Below are positions 8,429-19,521 of a stretch of DNA of 48,045 bases, piece after piece. Source of the DNA: Actinomycetota bacterium (GTDB lineage: Bacteria; Actinomycetota; Acidimicrobiia; Acidimicrobiales; Palsa-688). Under the pieces are notes generated by a model, which ran no database searches, had not been told where the DNA came from, and worked only from the letters and a program-made list of their open reading frames with translations. Position 1 is the stretch's first letter. Each line of letters opens with the position of its first letter. A program made the position numbers and the translations under genes. Location: NCBI GenBank assembly GCA_021323695.1, contig JAJPKN010000071.1, positions 1-48,045 on the forward strand, in the 5' to 3' direction.

Positions 8429-10579
8429 GTGGCGCTCTCGTTCCCCCGCCAGCAGGCCCGCACCCGCCGGTTCTCGCTCGGGGTGCCGCACAGCTTCACC
8501 GTCTCGCCTGACGGGCAACGGGTGGTGTTCCTGCGCTCCCCGGCCGGCGACGACCCCCGCACCTCGCTGTGGTGCTACGACGTGGCCAGCGGCTCCGAAG
8601 CCGAGGTGGCCAACCCGGCCGAGCTGCTGGGGGCCGGGGACGAACAGGTGCCCGAGCAAGAGAGGCGGCGCCGGGAGCGCAGCCGGGAGCGGGCCCAGGG
8701 CATCGTGGCCTACGCCTGCGACGAGGCGGTGGGACATGCGGCCTTTGCCCTGGGTGGCCGGCTGTGGTGGGCAGACGTGCGCCAGCCTGGCGCCACCGAG
8801 CTGGTGGTGCCGGCCGGGGTGGTCGACCCGCGACCGGCCCCGGACGGCACGGTGGCCGCCTTCCTCTCCGGCCGCGCCCTTTGCGTGGTGGAGGCCCGGG
8901 CGGGAGGCCACTGGGCCGTGCTGGCCGAGGAGCCGGGCGAGGTGTCCTGGGGGGCGGCCGAGTTCGTGGCGGCCGAGGAAATGGGGCGGCGCCGTGGTTT
9001 TTGGTGGGGGCCCGACAGCCGCTGGCTGCTGGCCACCCGGGTCGACGAGTCCGAGGTGGAGACGTGGTGGACCGCCGACCCGGCTGACCCCGCTCGCCCC
9101 CCTCAGGCCCACCGTTACCCGGTTGCGGGCAGCCCGGACGCGGCCGTGACCCTCTGGCTGCTGGAAGCCAAGCCCGGTGGGGAGCGCCGGGAGGTTGCCT
9201 GGGACCGGGAACGCTTCCCCTACCTGGTGTCGGTGCACTGGGGCCGCCATGGCCCTCCCCTGGCCCTGGTCGAGCAGAGGGACCACCGGGCCAGTGCCGT
9301 GCTGGAGGTGGGCCCTGCCACAGGGAAGACCTCGGTCCTGGTGGGCAATGCGGACCCCCACTGGGTGGACCGGGTGCCCGGGCTCCCGGCCTGGGCCGAG
9401 GGGGGACGGCTGGTGTGGGCGGCCAGCGACGGGGAGGCAGTCCGCCTGGAAGTGGACGGCGTGGCCGTGACCCCTCCGGGGCTGCAGCTCCGGGAGGTGA
9501 CCGGCGTAGGCCGCTCGGTCCTCTTCAGTGCTTCGCCGCCGGGCGAGCCCGAAGTGGTCGAGGCCTGGAGCTGGTCCCCTGCCGGCGGGCTCCGCCAGCT
9601 GACCCACCACGGCGGGGTTTGCGCCGCCTGGGGCGAAGGCCGGGTGCGGGTGGTCGTCAGCCGGTCCATGGGCTGGCACGGGGCGCGCCTGGCGGTACGG
9701 GTGGGAGAGCGGGAGCAGCGGGGCCTCGAGCCCAACCAGGAAGTGCCGGTGCTGACCCCGGCTGTCCGTTTCCTCAGGGTCGGCCAACGTCAGCTGAGCG
9801 TCGGGGTAGTCCTCCCGAGCAACCACCCGGGGGGCAAGCTGCCGGTGGTCATGTCGCCTTATGGGGGGCCCGGGCACCAGCGCGTCGTGAAGGCCCGTTC
9901 GGCCTGGCTGGAGGCGCAGTGGCTGGCCGACCAGGGCTTCGCGGTGGTGGTTGCCGACGGGAGGGGGACCCCCGGACGGGGGCCGGCCTGGGAGCGGGCC
10001 GTCTACCGGGACCTGGCCGGCCCGGTGCTCGAAGACCAGGTGGACGCCCTGCAGGGCGCCGCCGAGCTGGTCCCGGGACTGGACCTCGACCGGGTGGGCA
10101 TCGAGGGCTGGTCGTTCGGGGGCTACCTGGCCGCACTGGCCGTCTTGGCCCGCCCCGACGTCTTCCACGCCGCCTTTGCCGGTGCCCCGGTCACGGACTG
10201 GCGCCTCTACGACACCTATTACACCGAGCGCTACCTTGGCCACCCCGCCCGTGAGCCGGAGGCCTACGAGCGCACGTCGCTCATCCCCCTGGCCCCCAAG
10301 CTGGCCCGGCCCCTGGCCCTGGCCCACGGGCTGGCTGATGACAACGTCTATGCCGCCCACACCCTGCGGCTGTCGGCCGCGCTGCTGGCTGCCGGGCGCC
10401 CGCACGAGGTGGTCCTCCTGCCTGGCACGACCCACATGGCGTCCCGCGAGGACGTGGCCGAGAACTTGCTCGTCTTGGAGGCTGACTTCTTCCGGCGGGC
10501 GCTCAGGCCGTCGCCGGTGCCCGGCCCGGGGGCAGCCAGCGGCCCACCTCTGGGCCAGCGCCCTGGCAACCGTTTGTAA
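8429..10579 (+). CDS. S9 family serine peptidase (prolyl oligopeptidase / DPP-IV-like)
   Basis: Serine peptidase with an N-terminal beta-propeller (about residues 1 to 450; strands such as FTVSPDGQRVVFL) and a C-terminal alpha/beta hydrolase. Nucleophile Ser in GWSFGGY (about residue 562), Asp in HGLADDNV (about 638) and His in GTTHMA (about 669) are in order. At 716 residues it matches DPP-IV-like S9 enzymes. No signal peptide is evident, so it is probably cytoplasmic and trims peptides. GTG 8429 lies 3 bases after the tsaD stop, so it probably belongs to the same transcript. The -35 box proposed for groES overlaps its stop codon. Its exact substrate is unknown. Confidence 0.9.
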   Translation: MALSFPRQQARTRRFSLGVPHSFTVSPDGQRVVFLRSPAGDDPRTSLWCYDVASGSEAEVANPAELLGAGDEQVPEQERRRRERSRERAQGIVAYACDEAVGHAAFALGGRLWWADVRQPGATELVVPAGVVDPRPAPDGTVAAFLSGRALCVVEARAGGHWAVLAEEPGEVSWGAAEFVAAEEMGRRRGFWWGPDSRWLLATRVDESEVETWWTADPADPARPPQAHRYPVAGSPDAAVTLWLLEAKPGGERREVAWDRERFPYLVSVHWGRHGPPLALVEQRDHRASAVLEVGPATGKTSVLVGNADPHWVDRVPGLPAWAEGGRLVWAASDGEAVRLEVDGVAVTPPGLQLREVTGVGRSVLFSASPPGEPEVVEAWSWSPAGGLRQLTHHGGVCAAWGEGRVRVVVSRSMGWHGARLAVRVGEREQRGLEPNQEVPVLTPAVRFLRVGQRQLSVGVVLPSNHPGGKLPVVMSPYGGPGHQRVVKARSAWLEAQWLADQGFAVVVADGRGTPGRGPAWERAVYRDLAGPVLEDQVDALQGAAELVPGLDLDRVGIEGWSFGGYLAALAVLARPDVFHAAFAGAPVTDWRLYDTYYTERYLGHPAREPEAYERTSLIPLAPKLARPLALAHGLADDNVYAAHTLRLSAALLAAGRPHEVVLLPGTTHMASREDVAENLLVLEADFFRRALRPSPVPGPGAASGPPLGQRPGNRL

Positions 10580-10603
10580 CTAACGCCCGAGAGCGGCTAT
10601 CTT
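10574..10603 (+). promoter_or_regulatory. groESL promoter
   Basis: TTGTAA (10574-10579), an 18-base spacer and TATCTT (10598-10603) form a plausible sigma-70-type promoter. The -10 box abuts the CIRCE operator, so HrcA binding would block initiation. Confidence 0.5.
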
Positions 10604-10629
10604 TAGCAGTCGTCCGGTGAGAGTGCTAA
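10603..10629. promoter_or_regulatory. CIRCE operator (HrcA site) upstream of groES
   Basis: TTAGCAGTC, 9 bases, GAGTGCTAA. This matches the CIRCE consensus TTAGCACTC-N9-GAGTGCTAA with one mismatch in the left arm. It predicts HrcA repression of groES-groEL and induction on heat or misfolding stress. No hrcA gene is in the window. Confidence 0.93.
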
Positions 10630-10666
10630 CCGTAGATCCGGTTGAGACACCAATGGAGGCCATGAA

Positions 10667-12597
<1,931 letters not shown>

Positions 12598-12621
12598 GAA
12601 CTGGCCAGTGCTCACTTCTGC

Positions 12622-12653
12622 GTGACGGGCCCGGCGCTTGCCGGGCCCGTCAC
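12622..12653 (+). terminator. Strong hairpin terminator after groEL
   Basis: A perfect 14-bp stem, GTGACGGGCCCGGC pairing with GCCGGGCCCGTCAC, with a GCTT tetraloop, 25 bases after the groEL stop. No U-tract follows, which is typical of GC-rich genomes. Confidence 0.8.
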
Positions 12654-12744
12654 CTGCGGGTTTGCGCCGGCGGCTGCCTGGTTTGAACCGGTGGCAGCCC
12701 ATAGGTTGTTAACCTGCCGTGAGCCGGACCCGCGCTGAGCTGCC

Positions 12745-14442
12745 GTGAGCCAAATCCCCCCCAAGCACCTACGCCCTCCCAGCGGGCCGCCCGGCTCCCC
12801 TCAACCAGCTCCACCCGGCGGGCCGCCCAGCCAACCGAAGGCGCCGGCGGCCAAGGCCCGCCCCGGAGGCGCACGCTGGCCACGGCGGGTCCTTGTCGTA
12901 GCCAATGCCGTGGTCCTCGTCTGCCTGCTGGTCATGGCTTCGGCCTACGGCTACGTGCGTTACCGGCTTGACTCGATCCACACCGCCCAGGGCCGGGACC
13001 TGACCCCTACCTCCGCCGCCCAAGGAGGCCTCCCCGCCGGCTCGGGTGGCCTCGAACCGGAGAACATCCTGCTCATCGGCAACGAGACCCGTCTCGGGCT
13101 GACGCCCAAGCAGCAGGCGCAGTTCGGCTCGTCCCTCGTGTACACCGGCCAACTGGCCGACATCATGATGGTGCTCCACCTGGACCCCCTGCACCGGACG
13201 GCGTCGTTGCTCTCCATCCCGCGGGACCTGTTCGCCCCCATGCCCGCCGGCAGCCCGGTGGGTAGCTACCAGAAGCTGGACGCGGCCTTGAACGACGGGG
13301 CCAACGGCCCCGACAACCTGGTCAAGGCCATCCAGGACGACCTGGGCATACCCATCAACCATTTCGTCGAGCTCAACTTCAACGGGTTCATCAACACGGT
13401 CAACGCCCTGGGCGGGATCAACGTGTACTTCCCCCGGCCGGTGTTCGATGCCGAGTCCCTGCTGTACGTGCCGACGCCCGGCTGCCACCACCTGAACGGG
13501 GCCGAGGCCCTTGCCTTGGTGCGCGCCCGGCACCTGCAGTACGAGCCCGCCGGGGTCAACGAGCCCCGCACCGACTGGCCTTACGACCCCGAGTCGGACC
13601 TGGCCCGGATAGTGCGGACGCACACGTTCATGAAGATCGTGGCCGACACGGCCAAGTCACAGGGCCTGACCAACCCGCTGCGGGCCAACGCCTTCATAGG
13701 TGCTGTGATCGGCCAGATGACCGTGGACCCCGGGCTCAAGAGCCAGCTGCTCTCCCTGGTGCTCCACTACCGGCACCTCGACCCGGCGTCCATCCCCGAG
13801 ACCACCCTGCCCGTCGCGGTGCTAAGCACCTATTCGTACGACTACGGCGGCATCGCCATGGGCAACGTGGAGTTCCCGGTGCAGCCGGAAGACAACAAGG
13901 TGATCGCGGCCTGGGACCACCATGCCCTGGCTGCCCCGGTCGCCCCCAAAGCCGTGCAGGTGGTGAGCATCACCGGGAGCTACGACGCAGCGCTGGCGGC
14001 GGGGCAACAACTGGCTCGGGCTGGGCTCCACGTGGTGAGCGAGAGCGCCGGGCCCGTGCCCGCCAGCGAGTCGGTCACCCTGGTGGGCTACCACCCCGGC
14101 CAGCAGGCTCAAGCCTTGTACGTGATGCGCTACTTGTCGGGTGCGGTGATGATGCAGCTGGACCCCGCGTTGCCGGCAGGCACGGTCCAAGTCCAGCTGG
14201 GCTCGACGGTGGCTGTCAACGGGCCGAACGGGGGAGCCCCCAAGGCCACCACGTCGTCGGTGCCGGCGACGGCCACCACGGCCTCGGGCACCTCCACCTC
14301 GGCCAGTGGCACCTCCACCACCTCGGCCAGCCGCTCGAGCCCCAGCGTCGCCCCCACCACGACCACGGTGCCGACCCCGGGCGGGGCCAGCCCCAGCCCG
14401 GCGGCAGACCTGCAGCAGCCCTGGGACCCGCGAGCCTGTTGA
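12745..14442 (+). CDS. LytR-CpsA-Psr (LCP) family cell-wall ligase
   Basis: LCP enzymes attach polyprenyl-linked glycopolymers to peptidoglycan on the outer face of the membrane. The 565-residue protein has a proline-rich cytoplasmic N-terminus, one membrane segment (about residues 49 to 70, VLVVANAVVLVCLLVMASAY), an LCP domain with SLLSIPRDL and the VRARHLQYE and DLARIVRTHTFM segments, then a LytR_C domain (near VQVVSITGSYDAALAAGQQL) and a Ser/Thr/Ala-rich tail. The usual R-S/T-D-T motif before the first core strand reads LADIMM, so its Asp is kept but the Arg is not. GTG 12745 is the start used; another GTG at 12719 is not in this frame. Confidence 0.88.
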   Translation: MSQIPPKHLRPPSGPPGSPQPAPPGGPPSQPKAPAAKARPGGARWPRRVLVVANAVVLVCLLVMASAYGYVRYRLDSIHTAQGRDLTPTSAAQGGLPAGSGGLEPENILLIGNETRLGLTPKQQAQFGSSLVYTGQLADIMMVLHLDPLHRTASLLSIPRDLFAPMPAGSPVGSYQKLDAALNDGANGPDNLVKAIQDDLGIPINHFVELNFNGFINTVNALGGINVYFPRPVFDAESLLYVPTPGCHHLNGAEALALVRARHLQYEPAGVNEPRTDWPYDPESDLARIVRTHTFMKIVADTAKSQGLTNPLRANAFIGAVIGQMTVDPGLKSQLLSLVLHYRHLDPASIPETTLPVAVLSTYSYDYGGIAMGNVEFPVQPEDNKVIAAWDHHALAAPVAPKAVQVVSITGSYDAALAAGQQLARAGLHVVSESAGPVPASESVTLVGYHPGQQAQALYVMRYLSGAVMMQLDPALPAGTVQVQLGSTVAVNGPNGGAPKATTSSVPATATTASGTSTSASGTSTTSASRSSPSVAPTTTTVPTPGGASPSPAADLQQPWDPRAC

Positions 14443-14591
14443 CGCGGGTGTTGGTACCCGTCGCACGGGCGACGGGGGCGCCGCCGGCAGCAGCCCCCTG
14501 CTCGCGAGCTCGTTGAGCCTCAGTGCCTTGACCGGGCCGGCACGAGCGGACTGGTGGCACCAGCGTGGTGGGCCGGTAGTCTGGGAGCCCG

Positions 14592-14801
14592 ATGGACCGT
14601 CCTGCCCCTGACCCGAACAAGCTCCTGGCCGCCTGGATGCAATGGGAGCGAGGAGAGGAGACGCCGGGGAGGGTCATGGCCAACCTGAAGACCGGTGGCC
14701 TGCGGGAGCTGTTGGAGAGCCTGACGGCTGGCGGCCCCAGCCAGGGCGGCGCCGGCCCCGCAGCGGGCAGCACCCCCCCGGGCTGGGCACCAGTGGTCTG
14801 A
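14592..14801 (+). CDS. Small conserved hypothetical protein
   Basis: A 69-residue protein. DPNKLLAAWMQWERGEETPG and MANLKTGGLRELLESL resemble a family of short actinobacterial proteins of unknown function that I recognise only by pattern. ATG 14592 follows a GGGAG ribosome-binding sequence. The last about 20 residues are Gly/Pro-rich. It ends 3 bases before the proposed start of the Nudix gene and probably shares its transcript. No function is proposed. Confidence 0.7.
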   Translation: MDRPAPDPNKLLAAWMQWERGEETPGRVMANLKTGGLRELLESLTAGGPSQGGAGPAAGSTPPGWAPVV

Positions 14802-14804
14802 GGG

Positions 14805-15536
14805 TTGCGCCGAGGCCCCTCGCCCAGCACAGCAGGCATCCCTCGGCCGCCAGGTGCTCGTCCCGGTGCGCCCGCTCCTTGGGCCGAGCTGCCACCAGCC
14901 AGCCGGAGAGGCATCCGCCTGGAGGTGCTGAGCCGCGCCCTGGCCACCAGGAGCTCGCGCCTCGCGCCTGTGCCCACCGCCCGAGCGGAACTGCCCGCGT
15001 CGCGCCGCGCCGGGCCGGCGGCGGTGCTCTGTGCCCTGTTCGAGCACCGAGGCGAAGCCCAGGTGGTACTGACCCGTCGGTCTCGGCACCTGCGCGAGCA
15101 CGGTGGGCAGGTCGCGTTCCCCGGGGGGCGGCTCCTCCCGGGTGAGGGCCCCCTGGAGGGGGCGCTCCGGGAGGCGAGGGAAGAGGTGGGGCTCGACCCG
15201 GCCTCGGTCGAGGTGATCGGCCAGCTGACCACGCTCACGACACTGCGCCGGGCATCATTTGTCCATTGCTTCGTGGCTCGCGCCACCTCGCCTGGCCGCA
15301 GTGGCCTGCACCTGGCTGCCAACCGGGACGAGGTTGAGCGAGTGTTCTGGGTGCCCCTGGCCACCTTGGCCGCCGACGGCGTCTACCACGAGGAGCTCTG
15401 GCCGGACGGGACCGGGGGGTGGCAGCCGGTGCCTTTTTTCCACGTCGCCGGGGAAGTCGTGTGGGGGGCGACGGGGAGGCTGCTCACCGAGCTGTTGGAG
15501 GTCGCGTTGGGCACCCGGCCGGGCCCGGGGCCATGA
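14805..15536 (+). CDS. Nudix hydrolase, coenzyme A pyrophosphatase type (NudL-like)
   Basis: Predicted to cleave CoA or oxidised CoA to phosphopantetheine and 3',5'-ADP. The Nudix box GRLLPGEGPLEGALREAREE with VGL fits GX5EX7REUXEEXGU. It is preceded by VVLTRRSRHLREHGGQVAF, the LLTxRS...GxxxFPGG signature that separates CoA-type from other Nudix enzymes. The TTG at 14805 gives 243 residues with a poorly conserved N-terminus. GTG 14925 is a realistic alternative giving 203 residues, closer to the usual 190 to 220. Confidence 0.85.
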   Translation: MRRGPSPSTAGIPRPPGARPGAPAPWAELPPASRRGIRLEVLSRALATRSSRLAPVPTARAELPASRRAGPAAVLCALFEHRGEAQVVLTRRSRHLREHGGQVAFPGGRLLPGEGPLEGALREAREEVGLDPASVEVIGQLTTLTTLRRASFVHCFVARATSPGRSGLHLAANRDEVERVFWVPLATLAADGVYHEELWPDGTGGWQPVPFFHVAGEVVWGATGRLLTELLEVALGTRPGPGP

Positions 15537-15593
15537 GCAGTTGCACGAGCCATAACGAGGTCACATCCGGGAGCCGCGGTACACTGAAAGAAC

Positions 15594-15932
15594 ATGATCT
15601 GCCCGCGTTGCGGAGTCATCAACCTGCCTGAGCGCGAGCGTTGCTCGCGCTGCTCCGGCTCTCTAGCCCCGCCTCCGCGCCGCCAGGGCCAGCCCCCGCC
15701 CGCGGTCGTGCCCCTGACCCGCCGGGCCGAGCTGGCCCAGCTGGACGGGGCGGGAGGCTTGCCGGGCACCCGCCGCGCTGAGCTGGCCCCCTCAGGTGGT
15801 GGCCCCCTCTATGTCCTGGCGACCGAGCGCAGCGGCCAGCCGCCGCCGCCGTCCCCGTCCCCCGCCGAGCAGGTGGCCCCTTTAGGCGAGCAGCGCACGG
15901 CGATGGTGGTAGTGGGCCTCTCGGGGGCCTGA
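15594..15932 (+). CDS. Small zinc-ribbon protein
   Basis: A 112-residue protein starting MICPRCGVINLPERERCSRC, a CxxC-CxxC zinc ribbon, followed by a proline-rich, low-complexity region with a duplicated RRAELA motif (residues near 43 and 60). No enzyme domain is seen. A -10 box TACACT at 15580-15585 ends 8 bases before the ATG, suggesting leaderless transcription. Function is unknown. Confidence 0.65.
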   Translation: MICPRCGVINLPERERCSRCSGSLAPPPRRQGQPPPAVVPLTRRAELAQLDGAGGLPGTRRAELAPSGGGPLYVLATERSGQPPPPSPSPAEQVAPLGEQRTAMVVVGLSGA

Positions 15933-16018
15933 GGCTTACCGGGCCTTGGCCGGCGGAGCACCTAGACTTGAGTGCTCAACACCTCTGACAGTGGGCCGCG
16001 CGAGAGGGAGGCGAGCAG

Positions 16019-17179
16019 GTGGAGATCGAGATCGGCAAGGGCAAGTCGGGGCGGCGGGCGTACGGGTTCGACGACATCGCCATAGTGCCCAGCCGCCGGA
16101 CCAGGGACCCCGAGGACGTGGACATCTCCTGGGAGATAGACGCGTTCCGCTTCGAGCTGCCGCTCATGGCGGCGGCGATGGACGGGGTGGTGAGCCCGGC
16201 CACGGCAATAGAGATCGGCCGCCTCGGGGGTTTGGGCGTGCTCAACCTCGAAGGCCTCTGGACGCGCTACGAGGACCCTGAGCCCTACTTCGAGGAGATC
16301 GCCCACCTGGAGCCGGACAAGGCGACGGCCCGGATGCAGCAGATCTACTCCGAGCCCATCAAGCCGGAGCTCATCGCCCAGCGCATCCGGGAGGTAAAAG
16401 CCGCCGGGGTGGTGGCCTGCGCCTCGCTCACGCCGCAGCGGACGGCTCAGTACGCCAAGATCCTCCTAGAAGCGGAGCTCGACCTCTTCGTGGTCCAAGG
16501 GACGGTCGTCTCGGCCGAGCACGTCTCCAAGACGGCCGAGCCTTTGAACCTGAAGCGCTTCATCCGGGAGTACGAGATCCCGGTGATCGTGGGGGGGTGC
16601 GCCTCCTACCAGGCTGCCCTCCACCTCATGAGGACGGGTGCCGTCGGGGTGCTGGTGGGTGTCGGCCCCGGGCATGCCTGCACCACCCGGGGCGTGCTCG
16701 GCATCGGGGTCCCCCAGGCCACCGCCATCGCCGATGCCCGGGCGGCGCGCGCCCAGCACCTGGACGAGACCGGGGTGTACGTGCATGTCATCGCCGACGG
16801 CGGGATGGCCACCGGGGGGGACGTGGCCAAGGCCATAGTGTGCGGCGCCGATGCTGTGATGCTGGGCTCGCCCCTGGCGGCCGCGGCCGAAGCCCCCGGG
16901 CGCGGGTACCACTGGGGGATGGCGACCTTCCACCCGACGTTGCCTCGGGGCGCCCGGGTGAGGACCGACGTCCGGGGGACGCTGCGCGAGATCCTGGTGG
17001 GCCCGGCCCACGAGAACGACGGCCGCCTGAACCTCTTCGGCGCCCTGCGCACCTCGATGGCCACCTGCGGGTACGAGACGGTGAAGGAGTTCCAAAAGGC
17101 CGAGGTCATGGTGGCCCCCGCCCTGCAGACCGAAGGCAAGGCCTTGCAACGGTCCCAGGGTGTGGGGATGGGGGCGTAG
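16019..17179 (+). CDS. guaB3: GuaB3 family IMP dehydrogenase-related protein
   Basis: A purine-nucleotide oxidoreductase with the IMPDH barrel but no CBS domains. GFDDIAIVPSRRTRDPEDVD opens the protein. The catalytic cysteine loop reads GPGHACTTRGV (Cys221), and VIADGGMATGGDVAKAI is the phosphate site. Length 386 residues is typical of GuaB3 of actinobacteria and cyanobacteria; a cyanobacterial GuaB3 is reported to have IMP dehydrogenase activity. The GTG start follows a GAGAGGGAGGCGAG ribosome-binding region. Regular guaB is not in the window. By hand count isoleucine uses 18 ATC, 4 ATA and no ATT. Confidence 0.9.
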   Translation: MEIEIGKGKSGRRAYGFDDIAIVPSRRTRDPEDVDISWEIDAFRFELPLMAAAMDGVVSPATAIEIGRLGGLGVLNLEGLWTRYEDPEPYFEEIAHLEPDKATARMQQIYSEPIKPELIAQRIREVKAAGVVACASLTPQRTAQYAKILLEAELDLFVVQGTVVSAEHVSKTAEPLNLKRFIREYEIPVIVGGCASYQAALHLMRTGAVGVLVGVGPGHACTTRGVLGIGVPQATAIADARAARAQHLDETGVYVHVIADGGMATGGDVAKAIVCGADAVMLGSPLAAAAEAPGRGYHWGMATFHPTLPRGARVRTDVRGTLREILVGPAHENDGRLNLFGALRTSMATCGYETVKEFQKAEVMVAPALQTEGKALQRSQGVGMGA

Positions 17180-17244
17180 CCCGAGTGGGGGCCAGGGTGC
17201 AGCGCGCCGGCGGGAGGCAGTAGATCAGCTCCGGCACCGCCGAC

Positions 17245-19521
17245 TTGCTGGAGGGCCTCAACCCGGCCCAGGCCCAAGCCGTCACCCACCCGGGCGGGCC
17301 GCTGCTCGTGGTGGCGGGCGCGGGCTCGGGCAAGACGAGGGTGCTGACCCACCGGGTGGCCTGGCTCATCCGGGAAAAGGGCTTGTCCCCCTTCGAGGTC
17401 CTGGCCATCACGTTCACCAACAAGGCGGCCGACGAGATGCGCCAGCGGGTGGCTGGGCTCGTCGGCCCCGTGGCCGAGCGCATGTGGGTGTCCACCTTCC
17501 ACTCGGCCTGCGTGCGCATATTGCGGCGCGAGGCGGCGCACATCGGCTACGGGCCTTCCTTTTCCATCTACGACCAGGCGGACGCCGTGCGGCTGACCGG
17601 CTATGTGGTACGGGACTTGGGACTGGACCCCAAGAAGTTCCCTCCCCGCTCGGTCCACGCGGTCATATCGGCGGCCAAGAACCAGCTCGTCGACGAGCTG
17701 GCTTACGCCGACCGGGCCCGGCGCAGCTCTTTGTTCGAGCGCAAGGTGGCGCAGGTGTACCAGGAGTACCAGCGGCGCCTGGCCGCAGCCAACGCCATGG
17801 ACTTCGACGACCTGCTGGTCGCGACCGTCCGCCTGTTCCGCCGGCACCCCGACGTGCTGGGCGCCTACCGGGACCGTTTCCGCCACGTCCTGGTGGACGA
17901 GTACCAGGACACCAACCCCGCCCAGAACGAGCTGGTGACCCTGCTGGCCGGTGCCCACCGCCAGGTGAGCGTGGTGGGCGACTCCGACCAGTCGGTCTAC
18001 GGGTGGAGGGGCGCGGACATACGCAACATCTTGGAGTTCGAACGAGCCTTCCCGGAAGTGACGGTGGTGGTCCTGGAGCAGAACTACCGCTCCACCCAGA
18101 CGATCCTCGACGCCGCCAACGCCGTGATCGCCAACAACCAGATGAGGAAGCCAAAGCAGCTGTGGACCACCTTGTCTGGGGGGCCGAAGCTGGTGCGCTA
18201 TGTCGGGGACGACGAGCACGACGAAGGCGAGTTCCTGGCCCGCGAAATCCGCCGCCTGAGGCAGGAGCACGCTTACCGCTGGGGCGATTTCGCCGTCTTT
18301 TACCGGACGAACGCCCAGAGCCGGGCCATCGAAGAAGAGCTGGTCCGCCTGGACGTCCCCTACCGGGTGATCGGTGGGGCCCGGTTCTACGAGCGGCGGG
18401 AGGTCAAGGACATGCTTGCCTACCTTCACGCCATCGCCAACCCCGAAGACGAAGTCTCCCTGAAGCGGGTGCTCAACGTGCCTCGCCGGGGGGTGGGGGA
18501 GGCGAGCGTGGCCCGCCTGGACGCCTGGGCTGCCGAAAAGGGGGCTACCTTTGGCGAGGCGCTGGCCAATGCGGCCCAAGCCGGTTTGGCGGGCAGGGCG
18601 CTGGCCGGGGTGGGCTCGTTCCTTTCCCTGATGGGCGACCTGCGGGCGCTGGTGTCGCCGCAGCGCGCAGAGGGGCCGCTGGGCCCGGGCCGGCTCCTCC
18701 AAGAGGTCCTCGACCGCACCGGGTACCTGGACGAGCTGCGCTCCGAGGGGGGGACGGCGCTGGAGGTCGAAAGCCGCGTGGAGAACATAGAAGAACTGCT
18801 CGGTGCCGCCGGCCAAGCGGAGACCCTCGAGGACTTCCTGGCCGAGGTGAGCCTGGTGGCGGACGCCGACGAGGTGGACGACGACGGCTCCAGCGTCACG
18901 CTCATGACGCTGCACACGGCCAAGGGCCTGGAGTACCCGGTGGTCTTCATGGCCGGGATGGAAGAGGGCGTGTTCCCCCATATGCGCTCACTGGGCGAGC
19001 CACGGGAGCTGGAAGAAGAGCGCCGCCTCTGTTACGTCGGGGTGACCAGGGCCAAGGAGAGGCTCTACTTATCTCACGCCTGGAGCCGGAGCCTGTGGGG
19101 CCAGGCCCAGTACAACCCGCCCAGCCGTTTTCTGGACGAGATCCCCGAGCACCTGGTCCAGGTGGCTGGCCCTCTCGGTCACCTGGCGGGCGGCTACCGC
19201 GCCGGCAGCGGTGGCCCGGGTGAGGGGGGCGGGGGCCTCTGGGGCCGCAGCGGGACGGGCGGGCCCGCCCGCAGGGCTGCCGCCCGCGAGCGCATGGTCG
19301 AGGCCGCGCTCCGCCGGGGCCAGCCGGGACGGCCCGTGCGGGGCACCGGGGCGGAGTCGCTCGGCCTGCACGCCGGGGACGCGGTGGTCCATGCCAAGTA
19401 CGGCGACGGCATCGTGCTCGAGGTCAGTGGCGAAGGGCTGGACGCGGAAGCGACCATTCGCTTCCCCGACGTCGGGGAGAAGCGCTTCAGCCTCCACCTC
19501 ACCCCCCTCAAGCGAGCCTGA
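17245..19521 (+). CDS. pcrA: ATP-dependent DNA helicase, UvrD/PcrA type
   Basis: SF1A 3'-5' helicase for repair and replication restart. LNPAQAQAV (Q motif), AGAGSGKTRVL (Walker A), FTNKAADEM, VDEYQDTN (Walker B), GDSDQSVYGWRGAD, QNYRSTQ, LMTLHTAKGLEY and YVGVTRAKERL appear in order. A C-terminal Tudor-like segment (HAKYGDGIVLEV) is the RNA-polymerase-binding type of PcrA. The coordinates use TTG 17245, which has no ribosome-binding site. The frame extends upstream to ATC 17224, which does have GGGAGG 6 bases before it, and translating from there gives the expected family N-terminus. A TAG at 17221 blocks anything longer. Confidence 0.93.
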   Translation: MLEGLNPAQAQAVTHPGGPLLVVAGAGSGKTRVLTHRVAWLIREKGLSPFEVLAITFTNKAADEMRQRVAGLVGPVAERMWVSTFHSACVRILRREAAHIGYGPSFSIYDQADAVRLTGYVVRDLGLDPKKFPPRSVHAVISAAKNQLVDELAYADRARRSSLFERKVAQVYQEYQRRLAAANAMDFDDLLVATVRLFRRHPDVLGAYRDRFRHVLVDEYQDTNPAQNELVTLLAGAHRQVSVVGDSDQSVYGWRGADIRNILEFERAFPEVTVVVLEQNYRSTQTILDAANAVIANNQMRKPKQLWTTLSGGPKLVRYVGDDEHDEGEFLAREIRRLRQEHAYRWGDFAVFYRTNAQSRAIEEELVRLDVPYRVIGGARFYERREVKDMLAYLHAIANPEDEVSLKRVLNVPRRGVGEASVARLDAWAAEKGATFGEALANAAQAGLAGRALAGVGSFLSLMGDLRALVSPQRAEGPLGPGRLLQEVLDRTGYLDELRSEGGTALEVESRVENIEELLGAAGQAETLEDFLAEVSLVADADEVDDDGSSVTLMTLHTAKGLEYPVVFMAGMEEGVFPHMRSLGEPRELEEERRLCYVGVTRAKERLYLSHAWSRSLWGQAQYNPPSRFLDEIPEHLVQVAGPLGHLAGGYRAGSGGPGEGGGGLWGRSGTGGPARRAAARERMVEAALRRGQPGRPVRGTGAESLGLHAGDAVVHAKYGDGIVLEVSGEGLDAEATIRFPDVGEKRFSLHLTPLKRA

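Noticed and set aside
7361..10435. Very long open frame (over 1,000 codons) on the minus strand opposite tsaD and the S9 peptidase gene
   Set aside because: It mirrors two well-supported genes in the opposite strand and has Gly/Arg/His-rich sequence typical of antisense frames in GC-rich DNA.
16606..18981. Long minus-strand open frame (about 790 codons) opposite guaB3 and pcrA
   Set aside because: Complementary to coherent coding sequence on the plus strand, with no recognisable domain.
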